From Gonapodya prolifera JEL478 (taxonomy: Eukaryota > Monoblepharomycota > Monoblepharidomycetes > Monoblepharidales > Gonapodyaceae): a stretch of 64,000 bases of DNA. Shown in pieces: positions 1 to 10,909 of the stretch. The position numbers and the translations under genes are program-made. Each line of letters begins with the position of its first letter. Position 1 is the first letter of the stretch. The DNA lies in NCBI GenBank assembly GCA_001574975.1, contig KQ965733.1:127012-191011 (forward strand). The letters are read 5' to 3'. The notes beneath the pieces are model-generated. The model had not been told where the DNA came from. It did no database searches and saw nothing but the letters and a program-made list of their open reading frames with translations.

Positions 1-339
1 TGCTTTAACGAAACAATCGTCGCAGGTGTAGTTTTGTACACATCTCATTTGTTCCCTGAATGAATATCGAATCATTTTCTGAACAAGTCCAAAACACCTA
101 TCGCCCGCCCGACATACAGCCTTCCTTGTTTAACCTCATTGTCTTCCCGGCGTGCACTGGCCATTCTTGATGCCATTTGTGCACAGCGTGCTTCAGATGT
201 ATGATTATGTTAACTTCCAGAATGTCGATTTTACTACAATGACCAAACTCTATGACACATACGAAGTTTATGGTTAAATATTTATATATCACGAGATATT
301 TTACAAGTTGTGGAAACGCAAGAGAAGCGTGTTGCCCAC
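1..339. other. No gene seen
   Basis: AT-rich stretch beyond the stop codon of the lyase gene, probably its 3' untranslated region and an intergenic spacer. No reading frame here shows family resemblance and no RNA gene is recognisable. Confidence 0.6.
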
Positions 340-2755
340 TCAAATCGTCTCTAACGCTTTCGAGAGCTTGTTCGCTCCTTCCTTTCCGATAGCCTTGGAC
401 ATGGTCTCCCTCATCTCGTCTTCCGTGCTCACGGTGAATCCGTCCGTGGGCGCCGCTTTGTAAATCGAGTCGAGGTATACCTTTGCCATCTCGGCTGCCA
501 CGGCCTTCTCGACAACGCTTCCCCCACCGTACACGACGGTGGTGTTTGACTTTGGCTTCTCACCTCTCGCCACGGCTGCCTTGCCCATCTCTCGCGCCGC
601 TTTGACTGCTTCCGCCGTATCAGCGAGGAGTTGGTCGACCGCACGAGCGGTGATCAGAGTGACACTGAAGTGGAGGGCAGAGGGGAGTTGGAGAGAGCCC
701 AAGTGCCAGCCGCGTTTGTTAAGGGTGTGGCCGACTTCGGAAATGTCGACGAGTGGGTCCACACTGCGCCATGCAACTACAGAGGCGATCGGGTTGCCCA
801 TCACCTGAATACCGGGGATTTTGTTCAATCTAGCGCAAAGTCGAGAGATTATCGTGAATACTCCATTTGCGTGGTGGCAAGATTATACGTACCCTTGGGC
901 AATCCTTCGAGCCGTGTTAACGATTTCCCTCGAGGAGTTGATGTAGCCGTCCTCTCCATTCTTCATCAAGACAGCCCAGCAACCGGCGATGAGGGCTCCT
1001 GGCCTCGATCCCAGCACACCGCTTTAAGTTAACAGCTCATGTAAGGAGAATGCTTGTCTTGGGAAAGGAAAGATCAGGTACTTACTGGCTTGCGTAAAGA
1101 CCGCCAGGCCATCCCGTCTCAACGGAGTATTGGTATCGGCGAAGTTCCGAGGATCTGTACAGGATCGTGGAGGTACCCTTTGGCGCGAAGCCATATTTGT
1201 GGGTGTCGCAAGAAATACCTGAGTGCAACCAACGTTTGTTGTCCAATCTGTCGAACCCCTTTCCTCGCTGCACTCACTTGTAACGCCTTCGACTTCAAAC
1301 CCGCCACCCCACCCGTGCTTCCCAGTCCATCCGAGGTCCTTTTTGAGCCCGTCTCCGAACCCAGCCTTGTCCATGAACGCGATGACAAATCCACCGAGGC
1401 AGGCATCGATATGGAGACCGATGCCGTACTTTTGAGCAAGTGCGCCCAGGGCGGGAATCGGGTCGCAGACACCGTAGGGGTAGTTGGGGAGAGAGCCGAA
1501 AATCTGCAAGGATCGCGTCGTTTAATGCGGTGCAAAGCTCATGCAAGAAACCCAGAACTTACTGCAATCGTGTTGCGATCAATGGCACGCTCCATGGCAC
1601 CGAGATCGACTTTTAGTGTGGTAGGGTCAATGTCAACCTTCCGAATTTGGACGCTGAAAAATTCCGTCGCCTGAGGTTCAGGAAAGGTGAACACTTTTGC
1701 ACGAGGACAGCTCAAAAGTACGATTCAAATCAACACGAACCTTTTGGACAGCTGGGTGCAGTGTAAGAGGGACAACGATGTTTGGCTTCGTGATGCCTTT
1801 CACATCCCGTGCCCAATCTCGGTACGCCTTCACAGCCATCAACAGACTTTCGGATCCGCCCGAAGTGAGCACACCCCCCGCATCAGGTGGCGCATTGACT
1901 GATAAGAATATGAACAGATAGATTTAGAATCAAAAAGTGAAATGATGATGAGGATATGAACGGATAGATTAGATATAAAACAGTGGATGATGTCAGAGAT
2001 CAGAACGTACACATATGGAGAACCATCGAGACCACTTCGGCCTCCATGGCACGAGTGGATTCAAAGAGAGATGGATGAAGAGGCTGCAGAATGTGCAGAT
2101 GGGCTACATTCGTAAGGGAATGTTGCCGCAATCGTTCCGAGACACAATTTCTTACGTTGGAGTGAATGAACATTTTCACAGCTTCAGCAGCGAGCTCTCT
2201 GCCCTCAATTTCTCCACTGTACACTCCCCCAGAAACTTTGCCATCATAAACCGTCGTCGAATCTCGAGATTTGTACTTCAAAAGCTCTGCTATGACTCGC
2301 TCTGCTCCCAGCCCCTTCGTAGGAAGCTGCGTGTAGTGTGTCAGAGACTGGTCAAATGCAGACGGTGCGACCTTTTGGGCGACACGGGCGGCGGCGGCGG
2401 AGACTGCAACTTCGAGTGGATCAGCTCGGCCAAATATGCGATAGAAGTATCTCCCAAGGGACTGTGTTGAAAAAAGGCGACAATGTGAGACTCGGAAGGA
2501 TTGATGGGAGACGGATCATGGTCTCACCAGAGGTAGCGTTTTGTAGGCATACAACACCGTTTCCCGGATTCCCCCGTGAGCAGTGACATAGTCGACCGCA
2601 TCCACTCCGTACTTGAGCAGAACGAGCTTGGGATGAAAAAGGACGTCGGACTTTTTCAACGTAACAATTGTGGGGCCGGGACAACCAACCCAGAATATGG
2701 CATCGCGGGCGATCCGGTAGCCCACGGAGTTGTAGAGGACAAGCGCTGACGACAT
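340..2755 (-). CDS. DPL1: Sphingosine-1-phosphate lyase
   Basis: Pyridoxal-phosphate enzyme of the ER membrane that cleaves sphingoid-base phosphates to a fatty aldehyde and phosphoethanolamine, the exit step of sphingolipid breakdown. Nine exons can be joined through eight GT-AG introns (about 830-892, 1022-1085, 1221-1277, 1504-1562, 1675-1738, 1905-2012, 2078-2146, 2463-2528). The joined protein, about 600 residues, follows the family from [17 protein letters not shown] through LTSGGSES, a [11 protein letters not shown] segment and the cofactor lysine in [13 protein letters not shown] to [10 protein letters not shown] and [16 protein letters not shown] at the C-terminus. I chose the ATG at 2755 ([13 protein letters not shown]); it precedes a weakly hydrophobic N-terminus as expected for a membrane-anchored enzyme. 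An in-frame extension to about 2860 is open but less likely. The C-terminal 40 residues are a charged tail without known motif. Family assignment is certain; the start is moderately sure. Confidence 0.95.
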
Positions 2756-3511
2756 TGCGGCTCTTGATGGGCTGCGGGGGTGGTGCAATGTATTGTGATA
2801 GATGTCGGCTCGCCGAGGATTGAGGATTTTAAGGAGCCGAGCAGAACTGCGCCCATCCACTGCCTGAAATTGGGCACCCGCACGAAAAAGCTTTAGCTCA
2901 TGCGGAAATGCATGCGGATGCAGTTCACAGCTATTTCATCATTGTGCATCTCCGTCGTAGCGGCGTGGCGTGTGGCAGTCATGTGGCACCCCGAGAAAGA
3001 AGGTCCGAGGATGGGGACACCGCGGAGACCGCAAAAAGGACATTTGGGACTCTACGGAACACCCATCTCGGAGCAGACAATTTGTCACTTCTCACACAAT
3101 TCTCACCGCCGCAGTCTCTCTAAAATATTAATCGACCAAAATGGCTCGTCGGTGTGCTCAGAATCCGTGCCCAAGCGCACCGAAGATTTGTCTTTTTTGA
3201 ACTATGCTGAACATTACACGAAACCAAGCAAATGTTATGTTCGCAATGTGATTTCCAAATTATGAATAAGAGCGACTCATCAGTAATTACTCATGAGAGT
3301 GACGGGCTTCCATTTCAATGCATGTTCTGTTCTGTGCCACAACCGGAAGCTCCGAACGCCAAGTGATTACCCCATATACTTCATCGCCGGTGCCTTTCCA
3401 CCATCCGTCTCGCGCATCTCATATGTAGTAGGAACAAAAATCCCCATCTCACCATCTCACCACCCTAGTTGCCACCCTCGCCACCCTCACAAATTACACC
3501 CGCCACATCTT
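2756..3511. other. Spacer upstream of the lyase gene
   Basis: Lies between the lyase start and the end of the SH3-receptor gene, both on the minus strand. It should hold the lyase promoter and the receptor gene's 3' untranslated region. The plus-strand frames here are C-rich simple sequence (about 3420-3660) without family resemblance. No clear TATA element or RNA gene seen. Confidence 0.5.
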
Positions 3512-6217
3512 TTACACCCCCCTCGTCTCTCCTTTCTGCTCCACGATCACCGTCTCCTGACTCCAGCTCTCCCTGTTCACACTCCCCACCTTCCCGCTCC
3601 CGCTCCCGTTTCCGTTTCCGTCCCATCCCGATCCTGCTCCAGCTCCTGTTCCGCCACTATACAACGCCCCACCACTGAACAACGCGTCCCGACTATCGCC
3701 CCCCGCCGAAGGGTGGCTCCTCAATGACCCGGACGCCCCCCGCACATCGCGCCGATACGACAAGACGCTAGAGGTCACGGGGTAAGCCCGCGACTCGAGG
3801 CGGTGCGCGGGCTGCTTGAAGGAGGGGATGACGTCGGCGAGGCGGAGCGTGTCACTGGGTGGGTGGGGAGAGGGTGTTCAGTGTCGGAAAGGGCTGAGGC
3901 ACGAACGTGGTGTGGTAACTTACAGAGGTCTGCGAAAGGGCGGGGGTCAAGTCAGTGCCGACCGCGGACGTGCAAAGGAAAGAACCACTTACAATACGCC
4001 GTACGCTCCAGTATCAAGCTGCATGAAGGAACAAACATGAGTAAGCTGGTGTGAGCCTCCAATCATGCACGGGTGCGGTGTCTCTACCCCCACCCCAAGT
4101 TGCAACACCAGCTACTCACGTTTTGACCCAAGCCCCATCCATCCCTAAACACAGACCGCACAAGGACCATGTTTCCAGGGAACACCGAGATCTCGTCCTC
4201 GCTCATTGCATTGTACTGTAAGCAAGACGTGGGTTGTATGGGCAAAGGACGTGTTTAGGTCGGGGTGGGCAGTACCAGTGGCAGGAGAGGGAGGAAGGGC
4301 GATATGAGTTTCTTCAAACCGAACACAAAAGGCATCCATGCACGACGAACCTTGACCATAGCCACGAAGGGGTCGCCTTGGAACTCGACGTTGGGCTGGT
4401 CAAGAAGCCCCATGTGACCGGCGACGCGGACAAAGAACCACTGCAGCGGAAAGGGTGAGTGGTGAGAATTAGTCGGACGGTGGTGAGGTGGAGGTGGAGT
4501 ACTTACGTGGGGCTGCGAATTGGTGTAAATGTGATCGAACGGAAAGAGGATATGTTTGGTGAGCGTCGCGTCAAGCAACCATAGAACAAAAGCATATCAC
4601 AGCGGCACTACTCACAGTTACCACACCGCTTTGGACGCCCGACGTCGCACTGTACCCGCCCACAGACCCCGCGATAACGGCCGAGCCCACGCCCACGCCG
4701 GGCAGGGGTTGGCTGATGAGGTTTGGCGAGGCCGGCGCGAGGTTGGGCGTTGGTGGGAGGAACGGGCTGGCGGTTAAAGGCGCGGTGAGCACAAAGCAGA
4801 GCCAGAAGACGCGGTGGAATGGCGAGTGTACGAACTTGGTGGGAGCGGGGGAGCCCGGAGGTCCTGTCAGGGCGGGGGGGAGGGGAACGGGGTTTTCTTT
4901 GGGTTGGGAAGGGGAGCTTTTCGTGCGGACGTGTGCGAGGGTTATGTGGCGTCCTCCGCACACAGGGCTAATGGGAAGCAGGACCCACCTTTGACCGCGA
5001 CGACGGGCGAGCAGGCCCGCTCCGACGAGAATTGCGAGCAAGGCTGCACAGCCCGCCACACCACCGGCGATTGCCCCGATGGGAGGTGAGGACGACGAGT
5101 CTGTGGCGACCACCGGGGAGAGCGGGACGGATGTGGTGGTGGGAGTGGAGGCAGCGGAGGAACCGGAGGAACCGGAGGAACCGGGAGCAGAAGAGATGAC
5201 TGAGGTGAGTGTGACAACAGTGGTGAGGGCGGAAGTCGTTGCCACGGAAGAGTCGGAGAGTGTGGAGGTGACGCTGGATCCTGAAGCGGAAGGGTCAGCG
5301 GTGGAGGCGGCTGGGGGTGGGGCGGCTGACCCTGGGATTGGTGCCGCCGAGGTTGCCGGTGGAGGGGGTACAGCGGTTGGAGGGGGTGGGGCGGTGGATG
5401 GTGGTGGTGGGGTCGGCGGTGATGGGGTAGGAGATGGCGCCTGCGAGCTCTGTGAGCAGCACGCCGTGTTTGATTGGCAGACGGTTTGTCCCGCGGGGCA
5501 GGTGCAGGTTCCGGATGTGCAGACGAACGGCGGCGAGCATGCGGTTCCACCGACGTTGTTTGCGTTTGACACGCAGGTGTTTGAGCCGTAGCCGCCGCAG
5601 CAGAATTGTACGTTGTTCACTGTGCAGGGAGTGTAGGACGACGTGCATTCTGCGAAGGGGAATGAGTGGGCGAAGGGGGAGTGTAGGGCGATGTGCATTC
5701 CGTGAAGGGGAATGAGAGGGCAAAGGGGAGTAACAAGGCGTAAAAGTGTGGAAAGTGACCTCTAGAGAGGAGTTTCAGACTCACGGAAGACACACATCCC
5801 GCCCACGCAGTTATTGGATCCGCCATAAACTCTAGTGATCCCGCACGAGTTCCCGCACGACCCGCAGTTGGCCCACTGTGAGATGTAACAAAGCAAAAAG
5901 AGACAGGATTAAGATGTGTTCGAACTCGTGGACCGATGCAGTGGACGCGCAACGGAAACGTACCGTGTTGGACAAGTCCGTGCATTGTCCGGTGCAGTTT
6001 GCAGCCGTTCCGCCTCCGCAGCACGCGAAAGAGGCAGTGCAGGTTGCAGCGGAGGACTGGCGTGGGATGAGAGAGAGTGCCAAGAGGAGACCAATGGCTT
6101 CTGTGGGCGGGGAGTTGAGGAAGCAGGGAGATGGCAAGGGAGAGCGGAGAAGAGACGCTGATTGGACGGAAGCGCGCGACGAGAAGAAGCAGCCCACTGA
6201 CCGCGCAGATTTCGCAT
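3512..6217 (-). CDS. Cys-rich single-pass membrane protein with cytoplasmic SH3 domain
   Basis: Receptor-like surface protein; ligand unknown. Model on the minus strand: 16-base first exon (6202-6217), then 5964-6100, about 5784-5875, 4989-5649, about 4615-4776, 4507-4512, about 4357-4441, 4120-4215, 3993-4018, 3924-3929 and 3514-3854. The first join gives a signal peptide (MRNLREAIGLLLALSLIP). The ectodomain is Cys-rich with a WANCGSCGNSC motif, then a Ser/Pro/Thr stalk, then a membrane span (IAGGVAGCAALLAILVGAG) and a basic stop-transfer RRR. The cytoplasmic part has a Pro-rich linker and an SH3 domain: AMVKYNAMSEDEISVFPG, DGWGLGQN and GVLPLDTLR. The conserved SH3 proline is encoded by a 6-base microexon. 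A Gly/Ser-rich tail follows. Membrane proteins that end in an SH3 domain are known in fungi (Sho1 is one design), so a link to actin or MAP-kinase signalling is plausible, but that is inference. The two microexons need transcript proof. Confidence 0.8.
5628..5728. repeat. 50-base tandem duplication over a 3' splice site
   Basis: Two copies with a period of 50 bases (5628-5677 and 5678-5728). The first contains the acceptor and the start of the Cys-rich exon of the SH3-receptor gene (acceptor CT on the plus strand at 5650-5651). The second copy lies inside the intron; at the matching position the plus strand reads CC, so the AG is lost. Confidence 0.8.
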
Positions 6218-7104
6218 TGCTGCTGTCGCGGGCTGCGTGTGTGATTCCGAAAATGCTCTCAGTGCAACCGCCTTTTCTGTGGTCACCTGCCCTCAGGTGG
6301 TCCTCCAGGTTGCAACCTTCCCTCTTTTCCGTGTAGAATGAAACCAAGCACGCATTTTCTCAGTGACAGTGATAGATACGTCTGTGCTTTTCAGGCCGAT
6401 TTACAGTGGGCAGAAGCTCATGTTCTCTCCATGCCAACCTAACAATCTCCATCGCATGATTTCATAAGCAGGATCCGCCTGGACGTCGTTAGTGTGTGAT
6501 CACTGAGCAACAAGAACAATATCTTTGTAACAAAGAAGCACATGCCGGCATGGTTAGCAGCATTCACAAACGGGGAATGAACATCACCACTTTCCACAAA
6601 GCAGCGACCGCCAGTTAATACTCAGCAGTCTCCGTCGTCAACACAGTACTCGAAATCTCACATACACCTCGGGAGCACCCGCCAACAAAGAAACCGTGTT
6701 CGACTTGGAGTTATCCTAATTAAATTTGAAACCCGTCGCTGTTGCAGCACGGTGGGGCGATGCTTGCTAACATATTCTTATCCACGTCAGCAGGACAGTA
6801 GATTTGTGTCTTTTGTGATGATCTGTTCTTCAGAAAAGTCGCCGACTTGGATTTGGATATATGTTGCGAGACTTGTCGACGTATTTTCCATTCGTATAAC
6901 TGGATGTACTCACATATACTTCCTGATCAAGTGGCTGCGCGTGGTAGCGTCCCAATATATTAGGGTTTATTTATGTTTGACTGCTTTGCCAAGCACTTCT
7001 TACGCCGGAAGTATCGGGGAAATTGCCGATATTGCATATAAAGCCAATCCCCCCACCCCCCGCACTCCCGACTACTCCACCTCCGTACTGCACTCCCGCC
7101 GCAA
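6218..7104. other. Divergent promoter region
   Basis: About 890 bases between the starts of the SH3-receptor gene (minus) and the ABCG gene (plus). No credible coding frame. It should hold both promoters; the only element I would name is the TATA-like site listed separately. Confidence 0.5.
7037..7042 (+). promoter_or_regulatory. TATA-like element before the ABCG gene
   Basis: TATAAA followed at once by GCCAATC, about 65 bases before the ATG at 7105. Position and sequence fit a core promoter, but such strings also occur by chance. Confidence 0.35.
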
Positions 7105-9553
7105 ATGTCGAGCGAAAGCACCGTCATCGACCTGACTCCGCTCAAGGAGGACAATGACGAGGTATGCAAATGCCACACTCGTCGGTGTCGCCGACCGATC
7201 CCCCCAATCGTCGGCACTCACCCACTTTTCTCTTTCCTCGACACAAAGACCGTAGAGAAGAAGCGCTCCACACTCCGATGGACCGATCTGACGTACACAG
7301 TCACCGATAAAACAGGATTGGAAAAGTCGATCCTCCACAGTGTTTCCGGAGTGGCACGGAGTGGTGAGCACTTTCTGAGATTAAATCGCACTTCCTGGCA
7401 TCCAATCGTTGTGTGAATAGGTGAAATGATTGCACTCATGGGCGGATCTGGGTCGGGGGTAAGTCCGCGCAGGTACTTGGTACTTCATTCCCGCGCCTTT
7501 CTCATTTTCCTTTTACTTCAGAAAACAACGCTCCTCAACATCTTGAGCGGTCGTTTTGCCGAGGGCGCTCTGGACGGAGAAATTCTTTTCAATTCGAAGA
7601 AGAGGGATCACAAACAATGGCCGTGGCTGTACGGTTTCGTCGAGCAATTGGATTGCTTCTTTGGAGACCTCACCGTCGCAGAGACGCTCGAGTACAGCGC
7701 CAGCTTCAAGATCAAGGACGCATCGCCGGCGGAGAGGAGGAAACGAGTGGACGATGTCATGCAGCAGGTACGCGCGTGTCTCTGAGCTTTGACTGCGTCA
7801 CGGTCTCATCTGCTTCGACAGCTTGGCTTGACCGTCTGCAAAGACGTCATCATTGGCAACCCTGAACGATTCACAAAGGGTATCTCCACCGGACAGAAGA
7901 AGCGTCTCGCCATCGCAGTGTCGATGCTCAACAACCCTGAAATACTCTTCCTCGACGAGGTATGTCGAGACTCGAAACAACTTATTCACCGCCTCCTCCT
8001 CTAATCTCGACTGCCACATCTAGCCCACCTCCGGTCTCGACAGTTTCACCGCCATGAACACCGTCCAATACCTGCGCGACATCACTTCCCGCGAGGGTAA
8101 AATCTGCATCATGTCGATCCACCAACCGCGCGAAAACATTCTCGAGCTCTTCGACAAGATCATCATCCTCTCGCAGGGCCACGTCGTGTTCGCCGGAACC
8201 GTCGGCGCCGCGCAGGACCATTTCGCAAAGCTCGGGTTCCCCACGCCCGACAAGGTCAACCCCTCGGACTACTGGCTCGACATTTGCACGCCCGACCCGC
8301 GAACCCCCGAGCTCGAGAAGGAAAGCGCGGAGAGGATCGAGAAGTTTGCGGCGGCGTGGCATGACAGTGATGGGAAGAAGGGCTTGTCGCGAATGGGTGG
8401 GTTGTTGGCTGTTGCTTGTGAGAGTTTTGCTGGTGTGGTGTGCTTATGACGTCGCACCCTCGCATGATAGCGACGAGAGCGTCCATGATCAAGAACGTGA
8501 CGGACGACCTTGAAACATCACTGGCGCTTAACGCCTTTGCCGAGTATCTTGTTCTCCTGAGACTTTCGTGGCTACTGTTGATTCGGGACAAACTTCTCAT
8601 CGGGGTGCGAGGTAAGCTATCGTCTGAGTAAGTCTTCAACCTTTGCATCGTTCACTGATACAATACCTGATGTCAGTTAATGGTGCCGTATCTACCATTC
8701 TCGTGTTTTCTGTTATCTTTTGGAGACTGGAAACTGAAAAGCTTAATGGGATTACAAACTTGCAAGTGTCTGAAAGGCATCTTACTTCTACTCCGGTGAT
8801 CAAACTCTGCTCCTTGTCCTTTCTTCACTCCCAAACAGCTTCGGGTTCATGTTCTTCTACCTGTGCGGTCTCTCCTTCATCTCAGCAACCGTTCCTATTC
8901 CCGTTTTTCTCGAGAACCGCCTTACCATTAAACGAGAGCGCGCGGCGTTCATGTACAGGGCTTCGACCATGTTTTTTGCCAGGTTCACAGTGTGGGGTAT
9001 CTTCCTCGGTCTCTTCTCTGTGATTGACGGACTCGTCTACTGGGGCACAGTGGGAGTCCAGAACCCTGGTCATTTCATCCTCGCTGGAATGCAATTTGCG
9101 TAAGTTCGCTTTCGTTCATAGAAATAAAACGGTACGGTGAAGCTCACTTCGCCTCCTTTTTACAGAATGTACTTTGTCATTTGCGCTCTCGCAATGGGCG
9201 CTTTAATCCCGCACATGGGAGCCGCCGTCATCGTCATGGCCGTCACCATGATTCTCCCCGCATCAATGTTCTCGGGTGCCTTCGACAGCGTCAACAAACT
9301 CATCCCGTGGACCAAGCTGCTGGATCCCGAGCAATACACGATGTGCATGATCGGGCAAGGTTGGTTCGGACCGGACTTTCCCCTCGCTGTGGAGCTTGTT
9401 CCTGGCGTCAATGCGAGGACAAATCCCGACGCTTGCTACATCAAAAGTTACTGGGGTAACTTTGGAATGGGTTTTGTTTTCTGGATCTTTGCACTTGCTT
9501 TCGGAGTTTGGGCGCTCCACATTGGTACAAGAACCAAGCACCGGTTGTCATAG
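7105..9553 (+). CDS. ABCG-family half-transporter
   Basis: ATP-driven membrane exporter of the ABCG (White/Adp1-like) type, with the nucleotide-binding domain first and six membrane spans after it; substrate unknown. Ten exons. Walker A (GGSGSGKTT) is split by the intron at 7459-7521; Walker B plus D-loop is LFLDEPTSGLD around 7945-8045, also split by an intron; the H-loop is IMSIHQPR near 8110. The ABC signature reads ISTGQKKRL rather than the usual SGGE/QRKR, so its second residue is T. The membrane half (about 8560-9550) runs from LRLSWLLLIRDK to a C-terminus ending in RTKHRLS. One intron (8762-8838) is best read as GC-AG with donor GCAAGT, because only that join keeps ITNFFGFMFFYL in frame. 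The exon join near 8400-8470 is the least certain. Length, about 640 residues, is normal for a half-transporter, which would act as a dimer. Confidence 0.9.
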
Positions 9554-10299
9554 AGTTCCTATAAAACAAACGACATTTCTTTCCTGCGAACCCTTGTCAT
9601 TCACTCATTATGTTAAACGAAACCAACACTAAAATGTATTCAACTATATATGTCAATCGGAAACGGTTTGTTGTTTGCTGCATGCTGAAATAACATTCAT
9701 CCTCCAAAAGTACTGATTTGTTCGTGGAACTATGAATGAGGGGATTTTGTAATTTACAGTGACAATCTCCAACAGGCACACTGTTGACTGTTGACGTAGG
9801 TGCATCTCTCATTGGAGACTGACATCCCCCACATCTTTAATTTTTCACGTGAACAAACCCCATTTGTGGCCTCTCAACAAGAGGCGAGAAAGATGAATCG
9901 TCAGAAATGCAGTGTATTTTTTGGGGGTGTCCGGTCATCGTACACTCGAAACTTCGTTGCGACTACATCGAAACATGTCGGAATCACAAGTCCTCACGAG
10001 GAAGCGAGATGTGTCCAACGTCCGCGCAGTTAGCTTATGTCCATTTTCCTGAACCACCAACTTCCTTCATGCCCACCGACGTGTGACATTCATAGGTGCA
10101 CCACAGTGCAAGATCAACATCCGCTGCATCGCATGGGCCACTAGTCCCCAGCCACCCGATTGCAACGTTTCTCACTTGTCAGCTTGATCGTGACGGCCGA
10201 CTCAAACCTCCGCTTGGTATCCCGACAGTATGGTATCATCTCAGCATCCAAAACACTTCAACATATGCCCGCCTCCCTTCTCGCCTTCTACCTCGACTC
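9554..10299. other. Intergenic spacer
   Basis: Tail-to-tail spacer between the ABCG gene and the bL34m gene. I see no supported gene, RNA or repeat; short frames present have no family features. Confidence 0.5.
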
Positions 10300-10731
10300 T
10301 TAATGAGAGAGGTACTTGCGCCCCTTCATACTCCTCCTGAGAAGAATCTTTCTTCCCCCCACTGTGCGTTTCCGGCGCAGGAAACCAAATGTGCGTTTAC
10401 GTTTGAGATTGTTTGGCTGGTACGTGTTCCCGCGGGTGTTGCAACGGATTTGGGCGAGAGCGTGAGGGGTGGGTGAGGGGAAGATAGGTGTGGGCGATGT
10501 CGACGTGGAAGGAAGGTGTGCGAGAGGCGTGCGAGGTGACAGGAAGGGGACAAACGACGGAGATGGGGAGGAGGACGAGCGGAGGGCGAGACGATGCGAG
10601 AGGGTTGAGGTGAGGAATGACCGAGAAGTGGAAGGGGTTGATTGGAAGGAGGATTGAGGGAGGACGGGTGGCAAAGAAACGGAGGTTGCGACGGAGAGTG
10701 CCCGGGAGAGGAGAAGATGAGATCGATTCAT
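10300..10731 (-). CDS. MRPL34: Mitochondrial ribosomal protein bL34m
   Basis: Small protein of the mitochondrial large ribosomal subunit. A single uninterrupted frame of 143 codons from the ATG at 10731 ([13 protein letters not shown]). The last 45 residues carry the bL34 signature: [19 protein letters not shown], then a basic [15 protein letters not shown] stretch and KGRKYLSH at the very end. Everything before it is Ser/Thr/Arg-rich and acid-poor, as expected for a mitochondrial targeting presequence, although at about 95 residues it is long. The frame stays open further upstream to 10821, but no ATG there improves the presequence. The start is 178 bases from the start of the divergent Ras-GEF gene, so the two probably share a promoter region. 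Confidence 0.9.
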   Translation of the reverse strand: MNRSHLLLSRALSVATSVSLPPVLPQSSFQSTPSTSRSFLTSTLSHRLALRSSSSPSPSFVPFLSPRTPLAHLPSTSTSPTPIFPSPTPHALAQIRCNTRGNTYQPNNLKRKRTFGFLRRKRTVGGRKILLRRSMKGRKYLSH

Positions 10732-10909
10732 TGTGGTGAAGCACGGAAAGATGTGTGTCGATGCAAGGCAATGAAACACCTTTTTTACCAAATATCGTGG
10801 CACCAGTAATCGCGCGTGCACAGGGCTTCAGCGATTGGGTCAGAGCAGAGAGCAGAGAGAGCGTGAGCGTGCGAGCAGAGCAAAGACGGATGGGAAAAGA
10901 GAGAGCAGA

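Noticed and set aside
3293-3727. Plus-strand open frame of 144 codons
   Set aside because: C-rich simple sequence; its second half lies antisense to the Gly/Ser-rich tail of the SH3-receptor gene, and no family feature is visible.
5079-5591. Plus-strand Gly/Glu/Val-rich open frame
   Set aside because: Exact antisense of the Ser/Pro/Thr stalk of the receptor; composition follows from the complementary codons.
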